Source: Solidesulfovibrio carbinolicus (lineage in GTDB: Bacteria; Desulfobacterota; Desulfovibrionia; Desulfovibrionales; Desulfovibrionaceae). From it: a stretch of 64,000 bases of DNA. The stretch is taken from contig NZ_CP026538.1 of the NCBI RefSeq assembly GCF_004135975.1, positions 3,658,001 through 3,722,000 on the forward strand, read 5' to 3'. The position numbers and the translations under genes are program-made. Of the stretch, positions 1 to 7,748 are shown in pieces (position 1 is the first letter of the stretch; every line of letters begins with the position of its first letter). Under the pieces are notes generated by a model. The model was not told where the DNA came from and ran no database searches. It saw nothing but the letters and a program-made list of their open reading frames with translations.

Positions 1-1826
1 AAAGACATTAAACTATAAAGTTTCGAGTAAAAAAACATTAGATCGAGGCACCCAGGATATAACTTGTCGTCCACTGTCACGAAAGATGTCTGGAGCAATT
101 CTTTCAGAAGTCCCTTGCTTTGACTTGATAGCAAATAAAACATACTGTAAAAAGAAGAGATTGTCGCCCGGTTAACCCACGGGTGCGGGCTCAATAGACC
201 CCATTGCATGTTCTCAAAGATCAATTCAGGAGGTTGCTTAGTCAAATTTAATGACTCAAAGAAAGCAACCTGTAAACTTGCGGAAGAAAAATTCTTTAAA
301 TTATTTGAAAACTGAACAAACATTTCCCTGTTTAAAGCAGAGAGAATACGACTCATTGCAAACGTTGTGTCATCGCGCCAAGTTCCATACAGCAAAGAGT
401 GCACCCATTTTGATAATCCAGACGTATGCAAAACACCTCTAGGCGACAAACCCTTCACAATATCAAGAAAGTCAGAATCATAAGACTGCACAAGTTCAAT
501 ACCAGAGTCATTTAAAATTTCCTCAACATCGTTTGAAAAATATATACTCAAGTGAAGCAAAAAATCATTCTTTTTTCTTGAGTCTTGAAGACAAGGGCAA
601 GCCAACATCAAGTCAATCGCCTCTTTCAAAAATTCCTTCGGCATACTCTTATAAAAACGTGCCCATACTTCCAGAGCACCCCATGTAGTATTTGAAAATG
701 CCGATAGAAATAATCTAAATTCCGCCTCAACAAAAGAAGATAATTTGTCTGTATAGTACAACAACACGAGCCATTTCAACTCTACCGGCACAGATCGTGT
801 TAAAATTTCTAAATAAGACTCTCGCATGTCTAATTCAGGCAAATATCTCGACCCGATCACGCCTATACATTGGTTTGTCCAATGACTTGTTGGACTCAAA
901 AGTTTTCCACAGAATGTTTTCTGCTGTTCTGTAAGATACTTTATTGACGCCAAGGAATTTCCAATCGCTCTCCTTACATCCCACAGCGATTCTAAATTAT
1001 CTTTTAAATAAAAGTCTAGAACGCTAAAAAAAACTTTTTCACCATACAAAGGCAACGAATTCCAAATATTTTTTCTTTCACACCGCGAAGAGTTGCGAAT
1101 TTTATCGGCTAACATTTGCTCATTATTTTCATCAACACCCATCTCCTCCGACCTACTATTTAAAACGACATCCTTTACTCCATCAGGTAAAAAAATCAAT
1201 GGTGTTTGATCTAGGCTATCTTTTTTTGTCATTTCCTCAGCATAATCAAAAATAAGCGACAAAGAAGCTTTCGCATCTTCTCTTGTGGAATATATCGACT
1301 TAGCAAGGTATTTTGTAAACAAACTGCCTTCAGAGTCAAACGCAGCCTCTCTATTTTTTGCAGCCGAAGTAATTATTGCCGTAGCAGACCTTTTATAACC
1401 ATCAAATTCAGAAACAGCACCAGCCAGCCCTGAATAACAACAATCCAATATAAAAATCTTAGATTTGAAGCATGCTTTCAAAAAAAGTAAGTCTAACTCC
1501 TCCGGTGTCACAGAGCCGCTGAATTTACCTTCTTCATAATCATGCAATTGAATTTCAAGACGCGAACCAATCATGTCCCCATGACTACTTACATATAAAA
1601 CAAAAATATCATCTGCCGACAAAGAAGCAGCTTGCGCTCCCACGGCAGCAACAAGTATGCTCCTAGTAGGATTCACAAGAATGTGACTTCTCAAATGATC
1701 AAAGTCACCATAAAAAGATTCCGAGAAAGCATTATAAATCAACTCAGCATCTTTAATTGCACAAGGCAAAGCAAGGTGGCCTCCACAGACGCAAGAAGCC
1801 ACCCCTACAGACAACAGTCGAATCAT
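1..1826 (-). CDS. Caspase-family (C14-like) protease, C-terminus beyond window
   Basis: The frame is open from an ATG at 1826 down to base 1 (608 codons, checked codon by codon, no stop), so the protein continues outside the window. The N-terminal ~230 residues match bacterial caspase-like proteases: His82 in YVSSHGD and Cys130 in LDCCYSG give the His/Cys dyad 48 residues apart, after an AIKDAELIYNAF helix near residue 23. Residues ~250-608 are unrecognised, rich in Leu, Phe and Ser, probably helical and possibly a sensor or repeat region. The start codon overlaps the stop of the upstream EACC1-like gene (ATGA), so the two are translationally coupled. Bacterial caspases of this kind are usually suicide effectors; a role in conflict here is inferred from the neighbours. 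The DNA is AT-rich, unlike the chromosome beyond 4300. Caspase call firm, function inferred. Confidence 0.85.
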   Translation of the reverse strand, partial: MIRLLSVGVASCVCGGHLALPCAIKDAELIYNAFSESFYGDFDHLRSHILVNPTRSILVAAVGAQAASLSADDIFVLYVSSHGDMIGSRLEIQLHDYEEGKFSGSVTPEELDLLFLKACFKSKIFILDCCYSGLAGAVSEFDGYKRSATAIITSAAKNREAAFDSEGSLFTKYLAKSIYSTREDAKASLSLIFDYAEEMTKKDSLDQTPLIFLPDGVKDVVLNSRSEEMGVDENNEQMLADKIRNSSRCERKNIWNSLPLYGEKVFFSVLDFYLKDNLESLWDVRRAIGNSLASIKYLTEQQKTFCGKLLSPTSHWTNQCIGVIGSRYLPELDMRESYLEILTRSVPVELKWLVLLYYTDKLSSFVEAEFRLFLSAFSNTTWGALEVWARFYKSMPKEFLKEAIDLMLACPCLQDSRKKNDFLLHLSIYFSNDVEEILNDSGIELVQSYDSDFLDIVKGLSPRGVLHTSGLSKWVHSLLYGTWRDDTTFAMSRILSALNREMFVQFSNNLKNFSSASLQVAFFESLNLTKQPPELIFENMQWGLLSPHPWVNRATISSFYSMFYLLSSQSKGLLKELLQTSFVTVDDKLYPGCLDLMFFYSKLYSLMS

Positions 1827-2143
1827 TGTTTAATAATGATTGTTGAAATTTCTTTGGCTGTAGTGACTTGAATATCAACAGGGTTGCCATTGATGGCGAT
1901 CTCAATTTTTACGTCATTTTGAAAAAACGACTTCGCTAACTGCTTAAGAGTTGAGGAAATTATGTTCGCGAAAACACCCGATACTGTGCCAACAACAAGG
2001 GCAGTTAAAACTTCTCCTTTTCCTTCCGACGGTATAGATTCTCTCTTTAAATCCAAATCGGGGATCTGAGACTGCAATGAATCTGCAAGGTGTTTAAGAA
2101 AATTTGAAGTATCCAATGAATTAGAAACACTTTCGATCTTCAT
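1823..2143 (-). CDS. EACC1-like small effector-associated protein (106 aa)
   Basis: 106 residues. The layout resembles EACC1 (effector-associated constant component 1), a small protein known beside caspase and other effectors in bacterial conflict systems: an N-terminal helical part (LKHLADSLQSQIPDL), a basic linker, a hydrophobic Gly/Val/Ile segment at ~44-66 (TALVVGTVSGVFANIISSTL), then a C-terminal beta-rich tail (VKIEIAINGNPVDIQV). The family match is by pattern memory, not a search. The start has a good Shine-Dalgarno (AAGGAG, 8 nt upstream). The gene sits 17 nt after the radical SAM gene and overlaps the caspase start by 4 nt, so it belongs to one transcript with them. In known systems EACC1 is thought to couple sensing to effector activation; that role here is inferred. 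The hydrophobic segment could be a membrane-associating helix. Confidence 0.6.
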   Translation of the reverse strand: MKIESVSNSLDTSNFLKHLADSLQSQIPDLDLKRESIPSEGKGEVLTALVVGTVSGVFANIISSTLKQLAKSFFQNDVKIEIAINGNPVDIQVTTAKEISTIIIKQ

Positions 2144-2160
2144 CTGAATGTCTCCTTTTT

Positions 2161-3027
2161 TCAGAATCTATGACTCGAGTTAAGAACGACTGCCCTTCCA
2201 ACTGCCGGAGAGGAAAAGATGCTAAATCCTGATTCATAGCTATTCTCAACAGTTTTTTGTCGAAAAAATAAATCTTGATCCAGCACCCAATATGGCCCAT
2301 AAACTAGTCGCGGACGGCTTATTATTTTTACTTTTCCTCGACAACCGCTTACTTGCTTAACAAATCGATCAAACTTATCATCGGCCACTTGATAGCCTTT
2401 CATACTACAAACGCGCCGAAAATAGAGCGGTTGCAAAAGACACCACTCTTTAGGGGCGATCCCCTCTATCATTTTCAAAAGACTGCGCCATTGATTTGAT
2501 TCTATAAATCTATTTGAAACAACAGTATTAACCCTAAGATTATAAGAAGACGTTCCCCCTAGAACATCTAACAAAGTGCGTATTGTCTTCCAGTATCCAT
2601 CGCCACGCAAGGCATCTTGCTGCTTTTCATTACTACTATCAAGGCTAATAATTATTCTAGCAAATTTACTTTTAATTTCGGATAATCTCTTTAATTTATC
2701 CAACGTAGAATATCCAGTTGTTGTCAATGTAGTCTTTATCCCTTGCGATTCTAAACCGTTGACAATGTCAAACAAATCATAGTTCAATAGAGGTTCTCCG
2801 CCAGAGAGATCAACCTTCAAAACTCCCATTTTTTTAGAAAGCCGTACTATCTTTTCAATATACTTGGCAGGAAAATCTTTACCAGATTTCCTCGCAAAAC
2901 AATAAGGACAGCGCCATGGGCACCTATCGGTAATATGCCACACAAAGAACGGCAAAGGAGAAGAGATATAGCTACTCTCTCCCGAGAACCAATCCAATTC
3001 ATTGGTTTCTTCATTATATTTAACCAT
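2161..3027 (-). CDS. Radical SAM enzyme, viperin-like (candidate pVip)
   Basis: 288 residues. A CxxxCxxC iron-sulfur motif is present at Cys36, Cys40 and Cys43 (RCPWRCPYC), followed by SGGEP at 75-79 for SAM binding, so this is a radical SAM enzyme. Several features recall viperin rather than MoaA or SPASM enzymes: Phe-Ala-x-Lys after the third Cys, LRVNTVVSNRF followed by APKEW and LLQPL (viperin has INSVINRF then NPVRWKVFQ), and PYWVLDQDLFFRQ near the C-terminus (viperin SYLILDEYMRFLN). There is no C-terminal SPASM Cys cluster; only isolated Cys occur. Viperins make 3'-deoxy-3',4'-didehydro nucleotides, antiviral chain terminators. The neighbouring nucleotide kinase supports that reading. 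It overlaps the kinase gene by 8 nt with no clear ribosome site of its own. Radical SAM is certain; the viperin assignment is inference. Confidence 0.6.
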   Translation of the reverse strand: MVKYNEETNELDWFSGESSYISSPLPFFVWHITDRCPWRCPYCFARKSGKDFPAKYIEKIVRLSKKMGVLKVDLSGGEPLLNYDLFDIVNGLESQGIKTTLTTTGYSTLDKLKRLSEIKSKFARIIISLDSSNEKQQDALRGDGYWKTIRTLLDVLGGTSSYNLRVNTVVSNRFIESNQWRSLLKMIEGIAPKEWCLLQPLYFRRVCSMKGYQVADDKFDRFVKQVSGCRGKVKIISRPRLVYGPYWVLDQDLFFRQKTVENSYESGFSIFSSPAVGRAVVLNSSHRF

Positions 3028-3694
3028 TCAAGCAAAACACCATTTTCACCAGCTTCTTTACATCATTGAATATATCTTCTCTAGGACGCAACTTTCCGTC
3101 AGCAAAAGCATTAACAAGCTCAATATTCGACGATTCGTTGGAGAGTTGAATATAAAATTCTCTTGCTCTCTCCAGAAGAGACTTGTCACGCTCATAAATA
3201 TCATGACTCTCTTCAATATAATCTCGTTGCCCCTTCTTGGTAACGTTGCTCGAACTCACAGCCACGGACACATCAAATACTATATACAAATCAGGCATCG
3301 GAATTTTTAAATGTTCATGCTCCAATTCTGCTACCCATGCTGGCATGAGTAAAGTATCATTCGCCCTTAGCGATTGATATACTATAGTTGAGAGGGTAAA
3401 TCTATTCAGTATTAAAAAGTCATACGGAGGATGCCAGAGATGACGATTGGTGGCCATAGCCTCCCATCGATCAAGCGCATACCACAGAGCCATCGATTTT
3501 GGTTCAATAGCGCCTATTTCCTTTTTCACGTCTGCCAAACGCCGACCAATTTCAACGCCAAAAAAAGAGTCATACACAGGAAAAGATAGAGAGCCAACTT
3601 TATGGCCTCTTCCTTCGAGATATTCACACAACATTTTCGTTTGGGTAGTTTTCCCGGCTCCATCAATGCCTTCGAGGCAAATAATTTTTGTCAT
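3020..3694 (-). CDS. Thymidylate-kinase-like nucleotide monophosphate kinase
   Basis: 224 residues from the ATG at 3694; a GTG one codon upstream (3697) is also possible. The Walker A loop GIDGAGKTT lies at residues 9-17. The family's LDRW and NRFTLSTIVYQ segments follow (compare DRYxxSxxAYQ of thymidylate kinase), then a lid-like stretch near residues 145-160. Length fits the dTMP kinase family (about 205-220). A housekeeping tmk would not be expected in an AT-rich island, fused by overlap to a radical SAM gene. Vertebrate CMPK2, next to viperin (RSAD2), is in this same kinase family, and nucleotide kinase genes also adjoin some prokaryotic viperins. It may supply the triphosphate substrate or recycle a modified nucleotide. 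Start overlaps the upstream stop (TGATG). Confidence 0.75.
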   Translation of the reverse strand: MTKIICLEGIDGAGKTTQTKMLCEYLEGRGHKVGSLSFPVYDSFFGVEIGRRLADVKKEIGAIEPKSMALWYALDRWEAMATNRHLWHPPYDFLILNRFTLSTIVYQSLRANDTLLMPAWVAELEHEHLKIPMPDLYIVFDVSVAVSSSNVTKKGQRDYIEESHDIYERDKSLLERAREFYIQLSNESSNIELVNAFADGKLRPREDIFNDVKKLVKMVFCLNG

Positions 3695-4050
3695 CACTTA
3701 TACTCAACAAGATTTCCGATGACATGACAGGTCACATACAACTGGTTTAAGACATCTTCAGAAATTTTGAAATTTTCATTTGCTAACGACTTGATCTTTT
3801 GACGGCGCATATCCACTGGATATAAGACGATTGTATCAACACTATTCAAGACAGTGCTTGCAACGTCACACAAATCTTTTAAGCTTAACTCGCCAGAATT
3901 AGATTCGGAAACACTTCGTGCGTCATCATACCATTTGTTCAAAAGAGAAACTTCTTCATTGGTCAACAACATCTTCAATTTTTCTTCAGTTAAACCACCT
4001 GACGCAAGACATGTCCAGTTCTGGAATAATTTATCTTTTAAAGCGCTCAC
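3694..4050 (-). CDS. Hypothetical protein, first gene of the island cassette
   Basis: 118 residues, not recognised. I start it at the GTG at 4050 because a perfect AGGAGG lies 7 nt upstream (4058-4063); an upstream in-frame ATG at 4089 has no such site. The sequence is soluble, predicted helical (LTEEKLKMLLTNEEVSLLNKW near residue 20, written here in part) and has no signal peptide or membrane segment. It contains a VDTIVLYPVDMRRQ segment that could be a beta strand-turn. It overlaps the kinase start by one base, so it is co-translated with the cassette. As the promoter-proximal gene it may be a regulator, sensor or kinase partner, but nothing in the sequence decides this. AT-rich like its neighbours. 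Confidence 0.65.
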   Translation of the reverse strand: MSALKDKLFQNWTCLASGGLTEEKLKMLLTNEEVSLLNKWYDDARSVSESNSGELSLKDLCDVASTVLNSVDTIVLYPVDMRRQKIKSLANENFKISEDVLNQLYVTCHVIGNLVEYK

Positions 4051-4194
4051 AGGGAAACCTCCTAACCCGATATAATGGGTTTTAACCACTACAGCCCCCC
4101 AATTCCCGGTATCCAGATACTAACCTACCGACTCGGCAATCAGCAAGATGAACGCTCAAAAATGGGGACAGGGTGGGGACAAAAATACTCCGAA

Positions 4195-4231
4195 CAGAAA
4201 AAAGGGTTAGCCTTTTACGGGCTAACCCTTT
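4195..4231 (-). terminator. Intrinsic terminator after tRNA-Pro
   Basis: Stem GGGTTAGCC / GGCTAACCC with a 7-nt loop, extended by A/T pairs. Read on the minus strand it is followed by a run of six T. It lies 9 nt past the tRNA 3' end and separates the tRNA from the island genes; being flanked by A and T runs it may work in both directions. Confidence 0.8.
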
Positions 4232-4239
4232 TAAATTCC

Positions 4240-4316
4240 TGGTCGGGATGAGAGGATTTGAACCTCCGACCCCCTGAACCCCATTCAGGTGCGCTCCCAG
4301 ACTGCGCTACATCCCG
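4240..4316 (-). tRNA. tRNA-Pro (anticodon GGG)
   Basis: Full cloverleaf on the minus strand: acceptor CGGGATG/CATCCCG, D-arm GCGC...GCGC, anticodon stem CCTGA/TCAGG with loop ATGGGGT (anticodon GGG), T-arm with GGTTCAAATCC, discriminator A and encoded CCA. 77 nt. A strong promoter lies just upstream and a terminator just downstream. Its 3' half is the likely integration target of the adjoining island. Confidence 0.95.
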
Positions 4317-4329
4317 ACGCGAGGAGCGG

Positions 4330-4358
4330 AAACTAGAACCCATTTCGCGTTTTGTCAA
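4330..4358 (-). promoter_or_regulatory. Sigma70 promoter of tRNA-Pro
   Basis: On the minus strand a perfect -35 TTGACA (4353-4358) is followed after 17 nt by TAGTTT (4330-4335), placing the transcription start about 7 nt before the tRNA 5' end. Confidence 0.75.
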
Positions 4359-4457
4359 CGCTAAAATTTCCGGCCCGCGAGAATTCCTTTTCCGGACACG
4401 CGTTGCCTCGCCCTGCCAGCCCTGCTACCATGCTCCAAATCAGACCCAGGACCGACC

Positions 4458-5990
4458 ATGAACGACCAGCCCATCCTCGTCACCGGAGCCACCGGCTATG
4501 TCGGCGGACGCCTCGTGCCTGCCCTGCTCGCCGCCGGACATCGCGTGCGCGCCGTGGCCCGATCCCTGGACAAGCTCGCCTGCCGTCCCTTCGCCGGCCA
4601 CCCAAACCTCGAACTCGCTCAGGCCGACATCCGCGACGCCACGGCCATGCGGCGCGCCGCCGACGGCTGCCGCGCCGCCTACTACCTCGTCCACTCCATG
4701 CACTCGGCCAAGGGCGACTTCGCCGCCGCCGACCGGGAAGCGGCCAGCACCATGGCCGCCGTGGCCCACGACGCCGGCCTTTCCCGCATCATCTACCTCG
4801 GGGGCCTGGGCAGCGATGACGATACGCTGAGCCACCACCTGCAGTCCCGGCACGAAACGGCCCGCGTCCTGGCTTCCGGCCCCGTGCCCGTCACCCACCT
4901 GCGCGCCGCCATGATCCTCGGGTCCGGCAGCGCCTCGTTCGAGATCATGCGCTATCTCGTGGACCGGCTCCCCTTCATGATCACCCCGCGCTGGGTGCGA
5001 AACCGCTGCCAGCCCATCGCCATCTCCGACGTCCTGGGCTATCTCGTGGGCTGTCTGGCCGAGCCGCGCACCGCCGGGCTGACCCTGGACATCGGCGGCC
5101 CGGACGTCCTGTCCTACGGCGACATTTTCGCCATCTACGCCGAGGAGGCCGGGCTGCCCAGGCGGCTCATCGTGCCCGTGCCGCTGCTCACCCCGCGCCT
5201 TTCCACCTACTGGCTCCAGCTTGTGACGCCGCTGCCCCGCTCGCTCATCGTGCCCCTGGTCGAGGGGCTGCGCAACGAAGTCATCTGCCATGACCGGCGC
5301 ATTCTCGAGCTTGTGCCGCGTCAATGCCTGACCATCCGCCAGGCCGTGCGCCTGGCCCTGGACAAGATCCGCCAGAACGCCGTGGAAACGACTTGTTCCG
5401 ACGCCGGCGACGCCGCGCCGCCGGAATGGACGGCCTGCGGCGACGCGCCCTATGCCGGCGGCACGATCTACGAATGCGGCTACAAGGCGACCCTTGGCGC
5501 GGACGCGGACCGGGTCTGGAAGGCCGTGGCCGGCATCGGCGGCGACACGGGCTGGTACTGGGGCAACGCCTTGTGGCGGCTGCGGGGCTTTCTCGACCAG
5601 CTGGCCGGCGGCGTGGGCCTGCGGCGCGTGACCATCCGCCGGGAGACGCTGGCCGTGGGCGATCCCCTGGATTTCTGGCGCGTGGTGGCCCTGGAGCCCG
5701 GCCGGCGGCTGGTGCTTCTGGCCGAAATGCGCACCCCGGGCGAGGCGCTGCTCGAACTGCGTCTGGCCCCGGCCGGCCCGGGGGCCACGGAACTGGTGGC
5801 GCATTCCAAGTTCCTGCCCCGGGGACTGGCCGGGCTGGCCTACTGGTACGCCCTGCTCATCCCCCACAACCTCGTTTTCGCCGGAATGCTGCGTGGCATG
5901 GCCGAGGCCATGGGCGCGCCCATCCTGTCCGGCCCGGTCCGCTTCACCCCGACCAGGCCGGCGGCCTGCTCCCTGCCCCGCACCCGGTGA
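4458..5990 (+). CDS. SDR-family NAD(P)-binding protein with C-terminal DUF2867
   Basis: 510 residues. N-terminal Rossmann fold of the atypical/extended SDR type: TGATGYVGG at residues 9-17, then an epimerase-like body to ~305 with YYLVHSM and IIYLGGLGSD. The C-terminal ~170 residues (after a linker at ~320) match the DUF2867 (SRPBCC-like) extension, including GDTGWYWGNALWRLRG and PGRRLVLLAEM. This two-domain design is common in proteobacterial proteins annotated as NAD-dependent epimerase/dehydratase or NmrA-like; the substrate is unknown. It is followed by a GNAT gene whose GTG start overlaps its stop, so the two form an operon. GC-rich and codon-typical, unlike the island just upstream. Confidence 0.85.
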   Translation: MNDQPILVTGATGYVGGRLVPALLAAGHRVRAVARSLDKLACRPFAGHPNLELAQADIRDATAMRRAADGCRAAYYLVHSMHSAKGDFAAADREAASTMAAVAHDAGLSRIIYLGGLGSDDDTLSHHLQSRHETARVLASGPVPVTHLRAAMILGSGSASFEIMRYLVDRLPFMITPRWVRNRCQPIAISDVLGYLVGCLAEPRTAGLTLDIGGPDVLSYGDIFAIYAEEAGLPRRLIVPVPLLTPRLSTYWLQLVTPLPRSLIVPLVEGLRNEVICHDRRILELVPRQCLTIRQAVRLALDKIRQNAVETTCSDAGDAAPPEWTACGDAPYAGGTIYECGYKATLGADADRVWKAVAGIGGDTGWYWGNALWRLRGFLDQLAGGVGLRRVTIRRETLAVGDPLDFWRVVALEPGRRLVLLAEMRTPGEALLELRLAPAGPGATELVAHSKFLPRGLAGLAYWYALLIPHNLVFAGMLRGMAEAMGAPILSGPVRFTPTRPAACSLPRTR

Positions 5991-6472
5991 GCGTTCCGCC
6001 CGTCCTGACCATCCGCCCCGCCGCCGCAGCCGACGCCACGGCGCTGTCCCGGGTTTTTGTGGCCGCTATCGAGGCCAAGGCCCGGGAAGGCTACGGTCCG
6101 CGCGAACGCGCCGCCTGGGCCGCCCGGGGCACGCCCGAGCGCTTCGCCGCCATGCTGGACGACAGCCGCAACACCATCCTGGCCGCCTGGCAAGGCGGCC
6201 GCCTATGTGGCCTGGCCGGACTCACCGGCTTCGAGGTCAGCCTGCTCTACGCCGCCCCCGACGCCCCGGCCGGGACCGGCGGGGCGCTTCTGGCCGCCGT
6301 GGAGGCCCTGGCCCGGCAGCGGGGCCTGGGCGGCCTGGAACTGTGCGCCTCGCGAAACGCCCTGTCGTTTTACCTGCGCCACGGCTACGCCATCATCACG
6401 CCGGCCAAGCGGGAGCTGACGCCGCAGGTTTCCCTGCCCGTGTGCCTCATGGCCAAGTCCCTGGTCCCGTAG
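5987..6472 (+). CDS. GNAT-family N-acetyltransferase
   Basis: 161 residues from a GTG at 5987 that overlaps the previous stop (GTGA). A longer in-frame opening upstream is only the shadow of the SDR gene. It starts with LTIRPAAAADATALSRVF, the usual first strand and helix of GNAT enzymes, and ends with ELCASRNALSFYLRHGY, the conserved motif B region. The acetyl-CoA loop is loose (APAGTGGALLAA at ~100 rather than a clean QxxGxG/A). Substrate unknown; the coupling suggests a role tied to the preceding SDR protein. A strong bidirectional terminator follows at 6511. Confidence 0.85.
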   Translation: MSVPPVLTIRPAAAADATALSRVFVAAIEAKAREGYGPRERAAWAARGTPERFAAMLDDSRNTILAAWQGGRLCGLAGLTGFEVSLLYAAPDAPAGTGGALLAAVEALARQRGLGGLELCASRNALSFYLRHGYAIITPAKRELTPQVSLPVCLMAKSLVP

Positions 6473-6510
6473 CCAAACCATACCACACGCCCTTCCCGAC
6501 AACGTGAAAC

Positions 6511-6539
6511 GGGCCGTTCTCCTTTTCGGAGAACGGCCC
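6511..6539. terminator. Bidirectional terminator between GNAT gene and mqnE
   Basis: Stem GGGCCGTTCTCC / GGAGAACGGCCC (12 bp, extendable by 2) with a TTTTC loop, between convergent genes ending at 6472 and 6565. Confidence 0.8.
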
Positions 6540-6564
6540 GTCTGACAAATCGATGTTGCTGCGC

Positions 6565-7659
6565 CTAGCGGGGCACGGGCCGAAAATCCGGGGTGCGCTC
6601 CACCGGGACCATGCCGGCAGCCTCGATGGCCTGGCGCAGCTCGGTGAGGGGCAGACCCTTGGGGCTGTCTGCCCCGGCGGCATGGCCGATGCGCTCCTCG
6701 ATGATGGTGCCGTCGAAATCGTCGGCCCCGGCCCACAGGGCCATCTGGGCCGCCTTGATGCCAAGCATGGCCCAGTAGGCCTTGAGATGCGGGATGTTGT
6801 CGAGGAAAAGCCGCGACAGGGCCATGACCCGCAGCACCGTGAGCCCGTCGGGGCCTGGAGCCTTCAGGGCGTTGTTGGCCGGCTGGTAGGCCAGGGGGAT
6901 AAAGCAGGTGAAGCCGCCGGTGAGGTCTTGCAGGTCGCGCAGGGCCGACAGATGGGCCACCCGGTCCGACCAGCTCTCAATGTGGCCAAAGAGCATGGTG
7001 GCGTTGGTGGGCAGCCCCTGGCCATGGGCCGTGGCGTGGATCTGCAGCCAGCGTTCGCCGGAAATCTTTTCCGGGCACAGCTTCTCGCGAAGGGCCGGGG
7101 AGAACACTTCCGCGCCGCCGCCGGGCAGCATCATGAGGCCGGCCTCTTTGAGCGCCGCCAGGATCTCGAACTCGGCCACGCTGCGGGTGTCGGCCAGGTG
7201 GGCCACTTCCACGGCGGTAAAGGCCTTGATGCCGGCCTGGGGACACTGGCGGGAGACGGCCCGCAGCATGTCCAGGTAATACTCCAGGGGCAGCTCGGGG
7301 TTGAGTCCGCCGACGATGTGGATCTCGCGGATGGGCAGATGGCTCTTGGCGGCCAGATCGGCCACGATGTCGTCCACGGACAGCGTGCGGCCGCCGGGCG
7401 CGCCGTGCTTTTTATAAAAAGCGCAGAAGCGGCAGGCGTTGACGCACACGTTGGTGAAGTTCACGTGGACGTTGTGGACATAGTAGGCGTTTCGGCCGTG
7501 TTTTTGCAGACGCGCTTCCATGGCGGCCGCGCACAGATCGTGCAACGGCGCGGACAGCGCCAGGATGAGCGCCTCGTCGGGGCTTAAGCGCTCGCCGGAG
7601 CGGGCCTTGTCCAGGATGGCGGCGCAGGCGTCGCCGGGGAGGGGTGTCATTGCATTCAT
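6565..7659 (-). CDS. mqnE: Aminofutalosine synthase MqnE (radical SAM)
   Basis: 364 residues from the ATG at 7659; a second ATG 9 nt inside (7650) is possible, and a far-upstream start would overlap the divergent gene. It is a cytoplasmic radical SAM enzyme that makes aminodeoxyfutalosine from a chorismate-derived enolpyruvyl benzoate in the futalosine route to menaquinone. The cluster motif is CVNACRFC (Cys72, Cys76, Cys79) followed by AFYKK, the MqnE/MqnC family signature. EIHIVGGLNPELPLEYY, GGGAEVF and a C-terminal DDFDGTIIEERIGHAAGA segment (catalytic-side region) are all present. Length fits the family. No other mqn genes are nearby, which is usual in Desulfovibrio-type genomes. Confidence 0.93.
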   Translation of the reverse strand: MNAMTPLPGDACAAILDKARSGERLSPDEALILALSAPLHDLCAAAMEARLQKHGRNAYYVHNVHVNFTNVCVNACRFCAFYKKHGAPGGRTLSVDDIVADLAAKSHLPIREIHIVGGLNPELPLEYYLDMLRAVSRQCPQAGIKAFTAVEVAHLADTRSVAEFEILAALKEAGLMMLPGGGAEVFSPALREKLCPEKISGERWLQIHATAHGQGLPTNATMLFGHIESWSDRVAHLSALRDLQDLTGGFTCFIPLAYQPANNALKAPGPDGLTVLRVMALSRLFLDNIPHLKAYWAMLGIKAAQMALWAGADDFDGTIIEERIGHAAGADSPKGLPLTELRQAIEAAGMVPVERTPDFRPVPR

Positions 7660-7748
7660 GGCTGCGGCACGGTAGAATGTTGCTGGGGCGAGATGCCCTC
7701 TACCCCTTTTCCGCGACGTCCGCCAGGGCGGCGCGGGCGCGGAGACCG

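Larger units (their letters stand above)
1..4239. mobile_element. AT-rich genomic island segment abutting tRNA-Pro
   Basis: Base composition is visibly AT-rich up to about 4200 and switches to very GC-rich after 4440. All genes in this part share one strand and form one overlapping unit. The edge lies at the 3' end of a tRNA-Pro gene, a classic integrase target. No integrase or second attachment site is in the window, so the element continues to the left and its type (phage-derived, ICE or plain island) is unknown. Two GGGGACA direct repeats (4164 and 4174 region) lie in the junction. Confidence 0.6.

Noticed and set aside
251-442. Short plus-strand ORFs in the AT-rich island (also 1632, 2576, 3002)
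   Set aside because: They lie opposite the caspase, radical SAM and kinase genes, have no ribosome site and resemble no protein.
4164-4182. GGGGACA direct repeats as a CRISPR or integron-like array
   Set aside because: Only two copies, too short and with no spacer pattern.
4440-5867. 475-aa minus-strand open frame opposite the SDR gene
   Set aside because: Arg/Gly/His-rich shadow of the GC-rich plus-strand gene; no ribosome site or recognisable domain.
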